From Haloarcula marina (lineage in GTDB: Archaea > Halobacteriota > Halobacteria > Halobacteriales > Haloarculaceae), in the NCBI RefSeq assembly GCF_024218775.1, contig NZ_CP100404.1:992001-1056000 (forward strand): a stretch of DNA of 64,000 nt, written 5' to 3'. This document shows positions 17,160 through 27,100 of this stretch, piece by piece (the stretch's first letter is position 1; every line of letters begins with the position of its first letter). The notes beneath the pieces were generated by a model. It had not been told where the DNA came from. It saw nothing but the letters and a program-made list of their open reading frames with translations, and searched no databases. A program made the translations under genes and the position numbers.

Positions 17160-19639
17160 GCCTGCAACTCTGATTGCCAGTCTCGCACCTGTCCGGCGCT
17201 GACGCCCTGCACTTCGCTGGCGACGGTGTCGGGGTCGGCGTCGCGCAGGGAGTCCAGCGAGTCGACGCCCGCGGCTTCGAGTTTCTCGGCCGTCGCAGAG
17301 CCGATACCCGAGAGGTCCTCTAAGTCCTGGACGGCGTTGCGGGCCTGATACTCGGCGAAGTTGCAGATGGGACAGCCCAGTTCCCACGGGTCGTCGCTGT
17401 CGGGGTCGACTACGAGTTCGGGGAGGCCGTGCTCCTCGCAGAACTCGTCGGTGACCTCGATGTCGCCGTTGCGGGGCAGCGGCAGGGAGTAGTCGCAGTC
17501 GGGGTAGCGCGTACACCCGACGAGCCGAGAGCCGGAGCGGAGGTGTTTGATGGCGAGTTCGCCGCCCTCGTCCTCGCCACACTCTGGACACGGGCCGATG
17601 ACCTCGTCGTCGCTCTCGTCGGCCTTCTCGGCCTCACAGCGGGGACACCCGTGGACGAAGGTGTCGCGTCCGGCGAGCATCTTCACGTGGTGCATGTCGT
17701 GGTCCTCGCATTTCTCGTCCAAGACGAGCGGTTCGCCCGTCGACGGGAGCGGGAGCGTGTTCCGGCACTCCGGGAAGCCGTCACACCCGACGAAGTACGA
17801 CCCCTGTCGGGAGCGCCGGACGAGCATGCTCTCGCCGCAGTCGGGACACGGGCCGAGCGTCTTGTCGGCCTTCAGCGACTCCTGGAGGTGGTCGCCGATT
17901 TCCTCGCTGGAGTCGCGCAGTTCCTCGAACACCTGCTGGAGCATCTCGCGGGACTCGTCGGCCACTTCCTCCAGCGTGGCCTCGCCGTTGGCGATGCGGG
18001 TCATGTCCGCTTCCAGTTGCGCGGTCATCTCGTCGCTGACCACGCGGTCGGCGAACTCCTCTGCGGCCTCGACGACGGCGTTGGCGAGCGCCGTCGGCCG
18101 GGGCGGGTCGCCCTCGATGTAGCCGCGGTCGTACAGCTTTTCGAGGGTGTTGTGACGGGTCGCCTTCGTCCCGAGGCCGCGGTCCTCCATCGTCTCGATG
18201 AGCCGCGACTGGCCGTAGCGGCGGGGTGGCTGGGTCTGTTTGGCCTCCAGTCGAACTTCGTCGATGGCGAGTTCCTCGCCCTCCTCCACGTCGGGGACGT
18301 GGTTCTCGCTGGCGCTGGAGTACGGATAGACGGCGTGGTAGCCGGGGTCGACGAGGCGCTTGCCGTTGGCCTTCAGCGAGCGACCGCCCGCCTCGCTGAC
18401 GACGCGCAGGCGCTCCCACGTCGCCGCCTCGGCGACGGTGGCGAAGAAGCGCCGGACGACGAGTTCGTAAATCTCCCACTCGTCCTCGGAGAGCTTCGCC
18501 TTCGAGGGAATCTCTCCGGTCGGGTGAATCGGCGGGTGGTCGGTCGTCTCTTCGTCGCCCTCGGTGGCGACGATGTCGTCCTGTTCGAGCAGGGACTCGG
18601 CGTCCTCACCGAAGTCGGGCGACCCGACGAACTCGTCCAAGAGAGCGTCCTCTTCCAAATCCTCGGGGTAGACCGTGTTGTCGGTCCGGGGGTAGGTCAT
18701 GTAGCCAGCCGTGTACAGTTCCTCGGCGATGGACATCGCTCGCTGGGCGGAGTATCCCAGCGAACTGGCCGCGGAGATGAAGGCCGTCGTGTTGAACGGC
18801 GTCGGCGGGCTATCGGTTCGGGTCCGACGGCGGACGCTGGTGACCGTGGCGGCGTCGACGCTCGTCAGGTCGGCGTAGGCGGCGTCGGCGTCGGCCTCGT
18901 TCCAGACGCGTTCGGCCTCGCTGCCGTCGTCGTCGTAGAAGTACTGGGCCTCGAACGAGGACCCGTTCTTCCCGAGGTCGGCGAATATCTCCCAGTAGTC
19001 CTCGGGGTCGAACGCCTCGATTTCGCGCTCGCGGTCGACGATGAGTTTCAGCGTCGGCGACTGGACCCGACCGACCGAGATGAAGTCGTCGCCCAACTGG
19101 CGGGCCGACAGCGAGAGGAAGCGCGTCAGCGCCGCGCCCCACACGAGGTCGATGATTTGGCGGGCCTCCCCCGCGGCCGCCAAGTCGAAGTCCACGTCCT
19201 CGGGTTCGGAAAAGGCGTTTCGCACCTCGCGCTCGGTAATCGAGGAGAACCGGACCCGCGAGACGGGGATGTCCGTCTCCTCGCGGATGAGTTCGTACGC
19301 CTCCTTCCCGATGAGTTCGCCCTCGCGGTCGTAGTCAGTCGCGATGACGGCCTCGTCGGCCCGGCGGGCGAGTTGCTTGAGCGTCGTGACTATGTTCTCT
19401 TGGGTCGGTTCCTTCGTCACCTCGGCGCTGATGAGTTCGACCGGTTCGACGTCGCGCCAGTCGTTGTACTCCGGCGGGAAGTCGACGCCGACGACGTGGC
19501 CCGAGAGGCCGACGACGCGGGTGTTGCCCCACCGGTAGACGTTGACGCCGTTTCGTCGCTCGGCCGACGCGCTCCCCTCCGAGAGGATTTCGGCGATGCG
19601 GCGGGCGGCGTTGTCCTTCTCCGTGATGATTAGCTCCAC
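17156..19639 (-). CDS. topA: DNA topoisomerase I (type IA)
   Basis: An 827-residue type IA topoisomerase that relaxes negative supercoils. Toprim domain at the N-terminus: [16 protein letters not shown] (3-18), then the acidic triad [12 protein letters not shown] (about 99-110). The active-site Tyr lies in [14 protein letters not shown] (about 310-323). Four Cys-rich motifs follow in the C-terminal third (CPDCG...CDGFPEC, CEDHD...CPRC, CPECG...CTRYPDC, CEEHG...CPIC), which are zinc-ribbon type, and a terminal helix-hairpin-helix ([20 protein letters not shown]). Length fits haloarchaeal TopA. Its 3' end overlaps the isochorismatase gene by 4 nt. Confidence 0.96.
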   Translation of the reverse strand: MELIITEKDNAARRIAEILSEGSASAERRNGVNVYRWGNTRVVGLSGHVVGVDFPPEYNDWRDVEPVELISAEVTKEPTQENIVTTLKQLARRADEAVIATDYDREGELIGKEAYELIREETDIPVSRVRFSSITEREVRNAFSEPEDVDFDLAAAGEARQIIDLVWGAALTRFLSLSARQLGDDFISVGRVQSPTLKLIVDREREIEAFDPEDYWEIFADLGKNGSSFEAQYFYDDDGSEAERVWNEADADAAYADLTSVDAATVTSVRRRTRTDSPPTPFNTTAFISAASSLGYSAQRAMSIAEELYTAGYMTYPRTDNTVYPEDLEEDALLDEFVGSPDFGEDAESLLEQDDIVATEGDEETTDHPPIHPTGEIPSKAKLSEDEWEIYELVVRRFFATVAEAATWERLRVVSEAGGRSLKANGKRLVDPGYHAVYPYSSASENHVPDVEEGEELAIDEVRLEAKQTQPPRRYGQSRLIETMEDRGLGTKATRHNTLEKLYDRGYIEGDPPRPTALANAVVEAAEEFADRVVSDEMTAQLEADMTRIANGEATLEEVADESREMLQQVFEELRDSSEEIGDHLQESLKADKTLGPCPDCGESMLVRRSRQGSYFVGCDGFPECRNTLPLPSTGEPLVLDEKCEDHDMHHVKMLAGRDTFVHGCPRCEAEKADESDDEVIGPCPECGEDEGGELAIKHLRSGSRLVGCTRYPDCDYSLPLPRNGDIEVTDEFCEEHGLPELVVDPDSDDPWELGCPICNFAEYQARNAVQDLEDLSGIGSATAEKLEAAGVDSLDSLRDADPDTVASEVQGVSAGQVRDWQSELQA

Positions 19640-19798
19640 CGGACACCACCTGTTGCAGTCATTGGGGGTCGCTACGCTCGGAGATGTCCTAAAGACTTTC
19701 GGCGAACCGACACACAGCGCGGGTGTGCGGGCGCTAGCGGGCGTCTGCGGACGGTCGCGAGCACACGCGCGTAGGTGTCGAAAACGGTCGGTATCGGC
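19640..19798. other. Gap upstream of topA
   Basis: This 159-nt stretch holds no gene. On the minus strand CTTTAGGAC (about 19686-19694) could be part of the topA promoter, although it is further upstream than usual. Confidence 0.35.
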
Positions 19799-21205
19799 TC
19801 AGTCGGCCCGACGACGCCGCCCCAATCGGTCGCTCGTGCGGACGAACCGATACCCCGCGACGCCGAGTTCCGCCAGGAGCCATCCGGCGACGAGTAGCCC
19901 CGCAAGCATCGCGTAGAGGAGGTCCCATCCACTCATCCACACCGGGCGGAGCCACGGCGCGTAGTGGCCCCAGAGCGTTCCGAGTTCGCTACCGACCGCG
20001 GACAGGGGGGTGCCAGCCACCGTGGCCTCGATGAACGACCCGACATCGACGCGGTCGTTGCCGCCCGCGGTGAGGCCCGCGCTCCCGGTAATTTCGTACG
20101 TGCCGGTCGCGTTCTGCTCGCGGATGGTCGGGCCGTTGGACCCGTCACCGTGGGCGACCCGTTCGGCGTCGTAGGGTCCCCACGTCGCGTAGTACTCCCA
20201 GACGATTTCACCGGTCGGCGTCACCTCGATGACCCGGTGGTTCAGCGTGTCCGTGATGAGCGTGTTGCCGTTCGGGAGGCGGTCGGCGTCCCGGGGCCAG
20301 TTCAGCGAGTTGGACCCGACCTCCCACGTCTTCGTCCACGTGCCGTTGGTGCGGGCATACTCGACGATGCGGTTGTTGTGGCTGTCGGCGACGAGTATCG
20401 TCGGCGTGCCGTCCTCGCCGACGAGGTAGTCGGGGTTGTGTTGCTCGTTGAGGACGCTGTGGTTGTCGTCCTCGCCGAGTCGCATATCGATGGCCTTCGT
20501 CGACCGGTTGATGAGCAACACTTGGTCGAAGTTCCGCGGCGAGAGGAGGAACTGGTCGTCGCCGACGGCGTCCACGTCGTTGCTGTGGCTCCAGTCGGCG
20601 TTCATCCCGCCGTCTAAGTCGGTGTCGACGTGGTTCCGATAGCGCCAGCGCCACGTGACCGAATCGGTCGTGAGGTTGTAGACCACGATTTCGTCGTTGG
20701 ACACCTGCTGGCTCTCGTTCCACGCCCGCATGTGCGAGATGACCAGCGCGGTGTCGTTCAGCATATCGATGTCGTGGGTGTCCTCGTAGGGGAGCAACCG
20801 CTCCCACTCGCGGGTCCGCGTCTCGGGGTCGAGTTCGTAGACGAGGGTGTTACCCGAGCGCGGCGAGACGACGAGGAAGTTCCCGTTCGGCAGGGGGTCG
20901 ACGTCGAAGAACCACGCGTTCGCCCCCTCTCTGCTCTCGTAGGTCCAGTTCAACTCGCCGCGTTCGTCCAGCGCCACGAGTCGCGCGGGCTTCTTGGGGT
21001 TCGTATTCCCGTCGAAGGTGTAGCCCTGCGTACTCACGACCGTCGTCCCGTTCGCGGCGTCGGTGACGGTCCCGCGCTGAAGCGACTCGCCGTCGCTCGG
21101 TTCGTACGTCAGCGCGCCGACGACTGACGGCGTGAGAAGCGCGAGAACGAGCAGTAACACCGCACCGCGGGCGAGCGTTCGCCGAGAGGGACGACCGGAA
21201 AGCAC
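19799..21205 (-). CDS. Membrane-anchored arylsulfotransferase-like beta-propeller
   Basis: A 468-residue protein: basic N-terminus and signal-anchor (ARGAVLLLVLALLTPSVVGA, about 11-30), an extracellular beta-propeller, and a C-terminal transmembrane helix (LLYAMLAGLLVAGWLLAELG, about 429-448) followed by a basic tail. The propeller contains repeats of the ASST/arylsulfotransferase type (WFFDVDPLPNGNFLVVS, WSHSNDVDAVGDDQFLLSPR, RDADRLPNGNTLITDTLNHR) with conserved His residues. In bacteria such proteins transfer sulfate between phenols; in haloarchaea the activity is unproven. Potential N-glycosylation sites (NGT, NDT, NLT, NRS, NHS, NAT) fit an exported location. Confidence 0.82.
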   Translation of the reverse strand: MLSGRPSRRTLARGAVLLLVLALLTPSVVGALTYEPSDGESLQRGTVTDAANGTTVVSTQGYTFDGNTNPKKPARLVALDERGELNWTYESREGANAWFFDVDPLPNGNFLVVSPRSGNTLVYELDPETRTREWERLLPYEDTHDIDMLNDTALVISHMRAWNESQQVSNDEIVVYNLTTDSVTWRWRYRNHVDTDLDGGMNADWSHSNDVDAVGDDQFLLSPRNFDQVLLINRSTKAIDMRLGEDDNHSVLNEQHNPDYLVGEDGTPTILVADSHNNRIVEYARTNGTWTKTWEVGSNSLNWPRDADRLPNGNTLITDTLNHRVIEVTPTGEIVWEYYATWGPYDAERVAHGDGSNGPTIREQNATGTYEITGSAGLTAGGNDRVDVGSFIEATVAGTPLSAVGSELGTLWGHYAPWLRPVWMSGWDLLYAMLAGLLVAGWLLAELGVAGYRFVRTSDRLGRRRRAD

Positions 21206-21367
21206 ACTCGAACTGCGAGTGTCACACGATTAAACGCTTCGAGACTTTCCGCCCGACTGCAGTGGGGTGTTCGGTCGGCGACGGCAACCGCGAGCGGATT
21301 GGCGACCGCCGCACAGGACCGCCCCGGAGTCCGATGCCCTCATAGTGTCGACGGCCAACGTTCAGCT

Positions 21368-21919
21368 ATGGACAACCGGACCGTGACGGCGCTCCGCGTC
21401 GCCGCCGCCGCCCTCGTCTTCTCGACGGCGGCGTTCCACCTCTGGTGGGGGCTTCCCCGGAGCATCGTCTACTTCCAGGCCTACGGCCTCTCTCCAGCGG
21501 GGGGCATCGTCCCGGACCCGCGGCCGTACCTCTTCGTCGTCTTCGCGGTGCTCCTGCTGTCCGGCCCCTATCTCGTGACGCGTCGCGTGGTCAGCCTCCG
21601 TACCGCCTATCTCGCCGGGATGACCTTACTCACGCTCTCGATAGCCGCATGGGTCTTCTGGCACGCGACCGACCACGGCGCGTTTCTGCTCGGCGGGGCC
21701 GAGGCGGCGTCGTCGGCCGGGAGCGGCCACACGCACGGCCAACAGAGCACGGTGTTCCTCATCCTCGACCACTTCGACACCGAACCCGTCGAGTCGGCCA
21801 TCAAGACGATAGAGGCGCTCGGCGTCGCCATCTTCGTAACGCTCCTGTGGAGAGACCCCGCGATCCTGCCGGGCGACGGGCGGACTCACTCCGAATCGAG
21901 GGACGCGACGGAGAACTGA
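21368..21919 (+). CDS. Four-helix membrane protein, unknown function
   Basis: A 183-residue membrane protein with about four hydrophobic segments: ALRVAAAALVFSTAAFHLWW, YLFVVFAVLLLSGPYLV, LAGMTLLTLSIAAWVFW and AIKTIEALGVAIFVTLLW. A His-rich outer loop (GSGHTHGQQ, about 121-129) and HLWWGLPRS could bind a metal, but no family is recognised. ATG at 21368 is chosen; an upstream in-frame extension is open but unsupported. The divergent neighbour is the arylsulfotransferase-like gene; a 162-nt gap between them holds both promoters. Confidence 0.75.
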   Translation: MDNRTVTALRVAAAALVFSTAAFHLWWGLPRSIVYFQAYGLSPAGGIVPDPRPYLFVVFAVLLLSGPYLVTRRVVSLRTAYLAGMTLLTLSIAAWVFWHATDHGAFLLGGAEAASSAGSGHTHGQQSTVFLILDHFDTEPVESAIKTIEALGVAIFVTLLWRDPAILPGDGRTHSESRDATEN

Positions 21920-21923
21920 CCAC

Positions 21924-21938
21924 CCGCGTTTTTCGCGG
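21924..21938 (+). terminator. Hairpin with T-loop after the membrane-protein gene
   Basis: CCGCG-TTTTT-CGCGG starts 5 nt after the stop codon at 21919: a perfect 5-bp stem with a T5 loop. It is a likely transcription end for the plus-strand gene. Confidence 0.45.
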
Positions 21939-21969
21939 CCAGGTTCGCGCGGAGCGCACCGCTCCCGGG

Positions 21970-21988
21970 AAAAACGTGAGGGAAAAAA
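21970..21988 (-). terminator. T-tracts ending the gatB transcript
   Basis: Read on the minus strand, two T-runs (T6 at 21983-21988 and T5 at 21970-21974) lie 56-74 nt beyond the gatB stop. Such tracts are the usual archaeal termination signal. Confidence 0.5.
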
Positions 21989-22043
21989 GGCGCAGACCCG
22001 TCACCGCTTCGTCCGCGTGAAATCGCGCCCCAGGCGCGGTATG

Positions 22044-23558
22044 CTACTCCTCCAGCGCCTCTCGCAACATCCCGTTGACCTCGCCGGGGTCGGCGCTCCC
22101 CCCAGTTTTCTGCATCACCTGACCGACGAGGAAGTTCAGCGCGCCGCCCTCGCCGCTGTGGTAGTCCTCGACGGCGTCGGGATTTTCGTCGATAGCTTCC
22201 GCGACGGCCTGCTGGACCTCGTCGCCGGACGTCTTGCCGAGACCTTCGCGCTCGACGACGGTATCGGGGTCGTCGCCCTCGTCGAGCATGTCCCGCAGAA
22301 CCGTCTCGCGGGCGTTCTTCGCCGTAATCTCGTCGTCGTCGACGAGTTCGACCAGTCGCGTGACCTCGTCGAAGCGGTCGGCGACATCCGTAATCTCCAT
22401 GTCGCGGTAGTTCAGTTCGCCGAGGAGGTTGTCGGCGACCCACGTCGCCGCGAGGTCGGCGTCGAACTGCTCGGCCACGTCCTCGAAGAAGTCCGCGACC
22501 TGTTTCGTGCTGGTGAGTTTCGAGGCGGCCTCCTCGCTCAGGCCGTACTCGGCGACGAACCGTTCGCGGCGGGCGTCGGGCAGTTCCGGGATGGCGATTT
22601 CGTCCTTCCAACTGGAAACCCGGAGCGGCGGGATGTCGGCCTCGCGGAAGTAGCGGTAGTCCTTCTCCTCCTCTTTCGAGCGCATCGAGACGGTGTTGCC
22701 GTGCGTCTCGTTGAAGTGGCGCGTCTCCTGTTCGACGGCGCGGCCCGACTGGATGAGTTTGCGCTGGCGCGACGCCTCGAACGCGAGGGCCTGCTCTGCG
22801 CCCTTGTGGCTGGAGATGTTCTTGACTTCGGTGCGGTTCGCGTCCTCCAGCACGTCGCCGTCGATGTGGCCGTCGTCGCCCACTTCGTCGGCGTCGACCA
22901 TCGAGAGGTTCGCGTCGATGCGGAGACTGCCGTCGCGGGTCGCGTCGAACACGCCGAGGTATTCGAGGACTTCTTCGAGTTTTTCGAGGAAGGCGCGCAC
23001 CTCGCTCGGGTCGCGGAAGTCCGGTTCCGTCACGATTTCCATCAGGGGCGTGCCCGCGCGATTGTAGTCGATGAGCGTGTAGTCGGCGCGGTCGATGGAA
23101 CAGGTCCGCGATTCGAGCGGCCCGGTCCCGTCGCGGACGTGCTTGATGGACCCGGGGTCTTCCTCTAAGTGCGCGCGGCGGATATCGATGGCGCGTCGCT
23201 CGCTCTCGACGGCGAACTCCAGTTCGCCGTCCTGACAGATGGGGGCGTCGTACTGCGTGACCTGGAAGTTCTTGGGCAGGTCGGGGTAGTAGTAGTTCTT
23301 CCGGTGGAACGTCGTCTCCGCGGGGATGTCGGCGTCGATGGCCTTCCCGATTTTCACGGCGGCCTCGACGGCCCCTTCGTTGACGACCGGGAGCGCACCG
23401 GGAAGGCCGAGGCAGACCGGACAGGTGTGCGTGTTCGGTTCCTCGGTCGGTTCGGTGGAGCACCCGCAGAATATCTTCGTCTCCGTCTCCAGTTGGACGT
23501 GGACCTCCAACCCGATGACGGCCGCGAGTTCGCGGGACTCGGCGGCTTGCGCAGTCAT
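22044..23558 (-). CDS. gatB: Asp/Glu-tRNA amidotransferase subunit B
   Basis: A 504-residue GatB, the tRNA-binding kinase-like subunit of GatCAB. It activates mischarged Asp-tRNA-Asn or Glu-tRNA-Gln for amidation with ammonia delivered from GatA. N-terminal signature: VIGLEVHVQLETETKIFCGC (14-33) followed by CPVCLGLPGALPVVN (about 46-60), which includes zinc-site cysteines. C-terminal YqeY-like tail: LNFLVGQVMQKTGGSADP (about 471-488). The gatA and gatC genes are not in this window. The gene is monocistronic, converging on the membrane-protein gene and divergent from the Smc cluster. Confidence 0.96.
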   Translation of the reverse strand: MTAQAAESRELAAVIGLEVHVQLETETKIFCGCSTEPTEEPNTHTCPVCLGLPGALPVVNEGAVEAAVKIGKAIDADIPAETTFHRKNYYYPDLPKNFQVTQYDAPICQDGELEFAVESERRAIDIRRAHLEEDPGSIKHVRDGTGPLESRTCSIDRADYTLIDYNRAGTPLMEIVTEPDFRDPSEVRAFLEKLEEVLEYLGVFDATRDGSLRIDANLSMVDADEVGDDGHIDGDVLEDANRTEVKNISSHKGAEQALAFEASRQRKLIQSGRAVEQETRHFNETHGNTVSMRSKEEEKDYRYFREADIPPLRVSSWKDEIAIPELPDARRERFVAEYGLSEEAASKLTSTKQVADFFEDVAEQFDADLAATWVADNLLGELNYRDMEITDVADRFDEVTRLVELVDDDEITAKNARETVLRDMLDEGDDPDTVVEREGLGKTSGDEVQQAVAEAIDENPDAVEDYHSGEGGALNFLVGQVMQKTGGSADPGEVNGMLREALEE

Positions 23559-23617
23559 TACCCGCCGTTCGGCGTCCGCTGGCTAAAGGCTAACGACCCC
23601 CGGCCGTCGTCTCGCTG

Positions 23618-23646
23618 GCCTCCCGCGAGTATCGAACGCGGGAGGC
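23618..23646. repeat. Perfect 10-bp inverted repeat in the gatB/Smc divergent promoter
   Basis: GCCTCCCGCG and CGCGGGAGGC flank a 9-nt loop. It lies between two outward-facing promoters, so it is not a terminator for either gene; an operator or a small RNA hairpin are possibilities. Confidence 0.55.
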
Positions 23647-23711
23647 GTTGCGGCAGTCGACCGTCTGTGAGCAACCAATAAGTATCAGCTTCGTTGTGAA
23701 TGTCTGACGTA

Positions 23712-23719
23712 GGTATAAG
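23712..23719 (+). promoter_or_regulatory. TATA box of the coiled-coil/Smc operon
   Basis: GGTATAAG lies 26-33 nt before the ATG at 23745, in the canonical leaderless arrangement. A second TATA-like run (AATAAGTATC) is seen about 25 nt further upstream. Confidence 0.65.
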
Positions 23720-23744
23720 TGTGCGCGAGTGATGATTTGTCGGT

Positions 23745-24101
23745 ATGTGCGGCAACCGCGTCGAGGAACTCGAAGCGCAGGTCAAGGAACTGCAAGCATC
23801 GGTCGAGGGGCTGACTGACGAACTCGTCGAGTGTAAGGTTCGACTCCGCGAACTGGAGAACACCGTCGACGACGAAAGTGGATTCGGGGCCGACGCCCCG
23901 TCTCCGGCCGCTGCAGAGGTGGCGGAGACACCCGACACCGAGGCCGAGAGTCAGGACGACGGCGAGGACGAGATTCTGACGCCCGGTGCCGACACATCTA
24001 ACACGGAGGCTGCCGACGACACGGACAAGGAGGCCGAGGCCGCGTCCGAGTCAGAGTCCGAATCCGACGACGACTCTGGGTCGGACATCATCGTCGCGTA
24101 G
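23745..24101 (+). CDS. Acidic coiled-coil protein upstream of smc
   Basis: A 118-residue protein in two halves. Residues 1-45 form a coiled coil with a heptad pattern (VEELEAQVKELQASVEGLTD, then CKVRLRELENTV). Residues 46-118 are disordered and extremely acidic (runs such as SESESESDDDSGSD). I recall proteins like this as a haloarchaeal family (DUF7518-type) commonly placed before smc. The gene starts the operon, with 19 nt between its stop and the smc ATG. No enzymatic motif is present; a structural or adaptor role with Smc is suggested only by position and coiled coil. Confidence 0.78.
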   Translation: MCGNRVEELEAQVKELQASVEGLTDELVECKVRLRELENTVDDESGFGADAPSPAAAEVAETPDTEAESQDDGEDEILTPGADTSNTEAADDTDKEAEAASESESESDDDSGSDIIVA

Positions 24102-24120
24102 CGAGACGGCCCACGACCGT

Positions 24121-27100
24121 ATGCACATAAAAGAGCTCGTCCTCGACAATTTCAAGAGTTTCGGCCGGAAGACTCGGATTCCGTTCTACGAAGATTTCAC
24201 TACCATCAGCGGCCCGAACGGGTCGGGCAAGTCCAACATCATCGACGCCGTCCTGTTCGCGTTGGGACTCGCTCGAACCTCGGGCATCCGCGCCGAGAAA
24301 CTGACGGACCTCATCTACAACCCGGGCCACGCCGACGAGGACGTGGACGTTTCCGGCGACCGACAGGCCAGCGTCGAGGTCATCCTCGCCAACGACGACC
24401 GGACCGTCGGCCGAGCGCAGGTGGTCAACGCCGCCGGGACCGAAGACGTCGGCGACGTGGACGAAATCTCCATCAAGCGTCGCGTCAAGGAGACCGAGGA
24501 CAACTACTACTCCTACTACTACATCAACGGTCGCTCGGTCAACCTCTCGGACATTCAGGACTTGCTCGCGCAGGCGGGCGTCACGCCGGAAGGATACAAC
24601 GTCGTCATGCAGGGTGACGTGACCGAAATCATCAACATGACCGCGGGGTCGCGTCGCGAGATTATCGACGAGATAGCCGGGGTCGCCCAGTTCGACCAGA
24701 AGAAGGCCGACGCCTTCGACGAACTGGAAATCGTCGAGGAGCGAATCGACGAGGCGGAACTCCGTATGGAGGAGAAGCAGGACCGCCTCGACCAACTCGA
24801 AGACGAACGCGAGACGGCCTTGGAGTATCAGTCGCTCCGCGACGAACGCGAGGAGTACGAAGGCTACCGCAAGGCCGCCGAACTCGAAGACAAGCGGGAG
24901 GAACTCGACGCCGTCGAGGACCGCATCGCCGACCTCGAATCGGAACTCCGGGACCTCCAGCAGGAACTCGACGAGCGCCAGGGGAAGGTCATCCGACTGG
25001 AGGACGAACTCCACGAACTCAATCAGGAGATAGAGCGCAAGGGGGAGGACGAACAACTCGCCATCAAACGCGACATCGAGGAGATAAAGGGCGACATCTC
25101 GCGACTCGAAGACAAGATAGAGACGGCCGAGGAGTCCGTCGAGGCCGCCGAGAACGAGCGCCGACAGGCGTTCGTCCAAATCGACCGCAAGCAGGAGACC
25201 ATCGACGACCTCGAAACCGACATCCGCGAGACGAAGGTCGCCAAATCGAACGTCAAGGCCGACGTGGCGAGCAAGGAGTCCGAACTCGCCGAGGTCCAAC
25301 AGCGAATCGACGACATCGGCGAGGAGTTCGAGGAGATAAAGGACGAACTCGAAGCGAAACGCGACCGCCTCGAACAGTTGAAGAGCGAACGCAACGACCT
25401 CCAGCGAGAGCAGGACCGCCTGCTCGACGAGGCCCGCCGACGCTCCAACGAAGAGGACGAAAAGCGGGCGGCCATCGAGGAGGCCGAGGCGGAGATTCCC
25501 GACCTCGAAGCCGACATCGAGGACTTAGAGCGCGAACTGGAGAAGGCCCAGAAGAACAAGGCGACCATCGGCGAGGTGGTCGACGACCTGCGAGCGGAGA
25601 AACGGGAACTCCAGTCGGACTTGGACGACCTCGAAGACGAGATAAGCGCCAAACAGCAGGAGTACGCCCAACTCGAAGCGAAGGCCGGACAGGACGGCGA
25701 CTCCTCGTACGGCCGCGCGGTGACGGCCATCCTGAACGCCGACCGCGAGGGCGTCCACGGGACCGTCGGCCAGTTGGGCGGTGTCGACCCCGAGTACGCC
25801 ACGGCCTGTGAGACGGCCGCCGGGGGACGACTCGCCCACGTCGTCGTCGACGACGACGGCGTCGGCCAGTCCTGCATCGAGTACCTGAAAGCGCGCAACG
25901 CGGGTCGGGCGACGTTCCTGCCGATTACGCAGATGCAGAACCGCTCGCTCCCGTCGCTGCCGACCGCCGACGGCGTCGTCGACTTCGCGTACAACCTCGT
26001 CGACTTCGACCCCGAGTACGCGGGCGTGTTCGCCTACGTCCTCGGCGACACCGTCGTCGTCGACGAGATGGACACCGCCCGCGACCTGATGGGCAAGTAC
26101 CGGATGGTGACGCTGGACGGTGACCTCGTGGAGAAGTCCGGCGCGATGACCGGCGGGTCGTCCTCGGGGACGCGCTACTCCTTCTCCGGCGGGGCCGGGA
26201 AACTCGAACGGGTCGCGAAACGCATCAACGACCTCGAAGACGAACGCGCCGACGTTCGGTCGGACCTGCGCGACGTGGAGGAGCGCCTCGACGACGCGCG
26301 CGACCGGGAATCGGACGCGACCGAACAGGTCCGGGACATCGAGACGAGCATCGAGCGCAAGGAGACCGCACTAGAGGACGCGAAAGAGCGCATCTCGAAC
26401 CTGGAGGCGGACCTCGACGACATCGCGACCGACCGCGAGGAGGTCGCCGACGAGATGGACGAGTTGGAGGCCGACATCGAGGCCAAGAACGACGCCATCA
26501 CCGAGGTCGAAACCGACATCGAGGCCCTCGAAGCGGAGGTGCAGGACTCCGAACTGCCCGCGCTCACCGACGAACGAGAGTCCATTCGCGAGGACATCGA
26601 CGCGCTGGAGGACCGCCTCGACGACCTCGACGCCGAACTGAACGAACTCCAACTCGAAAAGCAGTACGCCGAGGACGCTATCGAGGGCCTGCACGACGAC
26701 ATCGAGGCCGCACAGAACCGCAAGGCCGAGAAGGAAGAACGCATCGCCGACCTCGAAGACCGAATCGAGGCGAAGCGCGAACAGAAAGTCGAGAAAGAAC
26801 AGGAGGTCGCCGACCTCGAAGACGAACTCGCGGACCTCAAAAGCGAGCGCGAGGACCTCCGTGAGTCCGTGCAGGCGGCCAAGGAGGCCCGCGACGAACA
26901 GCGCTCGAAGGTCGCCGACGTGGAACGTGACCTGGAAGACGAACGCGAGGACGAGGAGCGCCTCTCGTGGGAAATCGACGAACTCGAAGCGCAGGTCGAC
27001 GACTACGACCCCGAGGAGGTCCCGGACCACGACACTGTCGAGGCCGAAATCGAGCGCCTCACCGGCGAGATGGAGGCCTTAGAGCCGGTCAACATGCGGG

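Noticed and set aside
17429-19633. A 734-codon open frame on the plus strand opposite topA
   Set aside because: Long antisense frames are expected in DNA with strong third-position G/C bias. The topA frame has all family motifs, this one has none.
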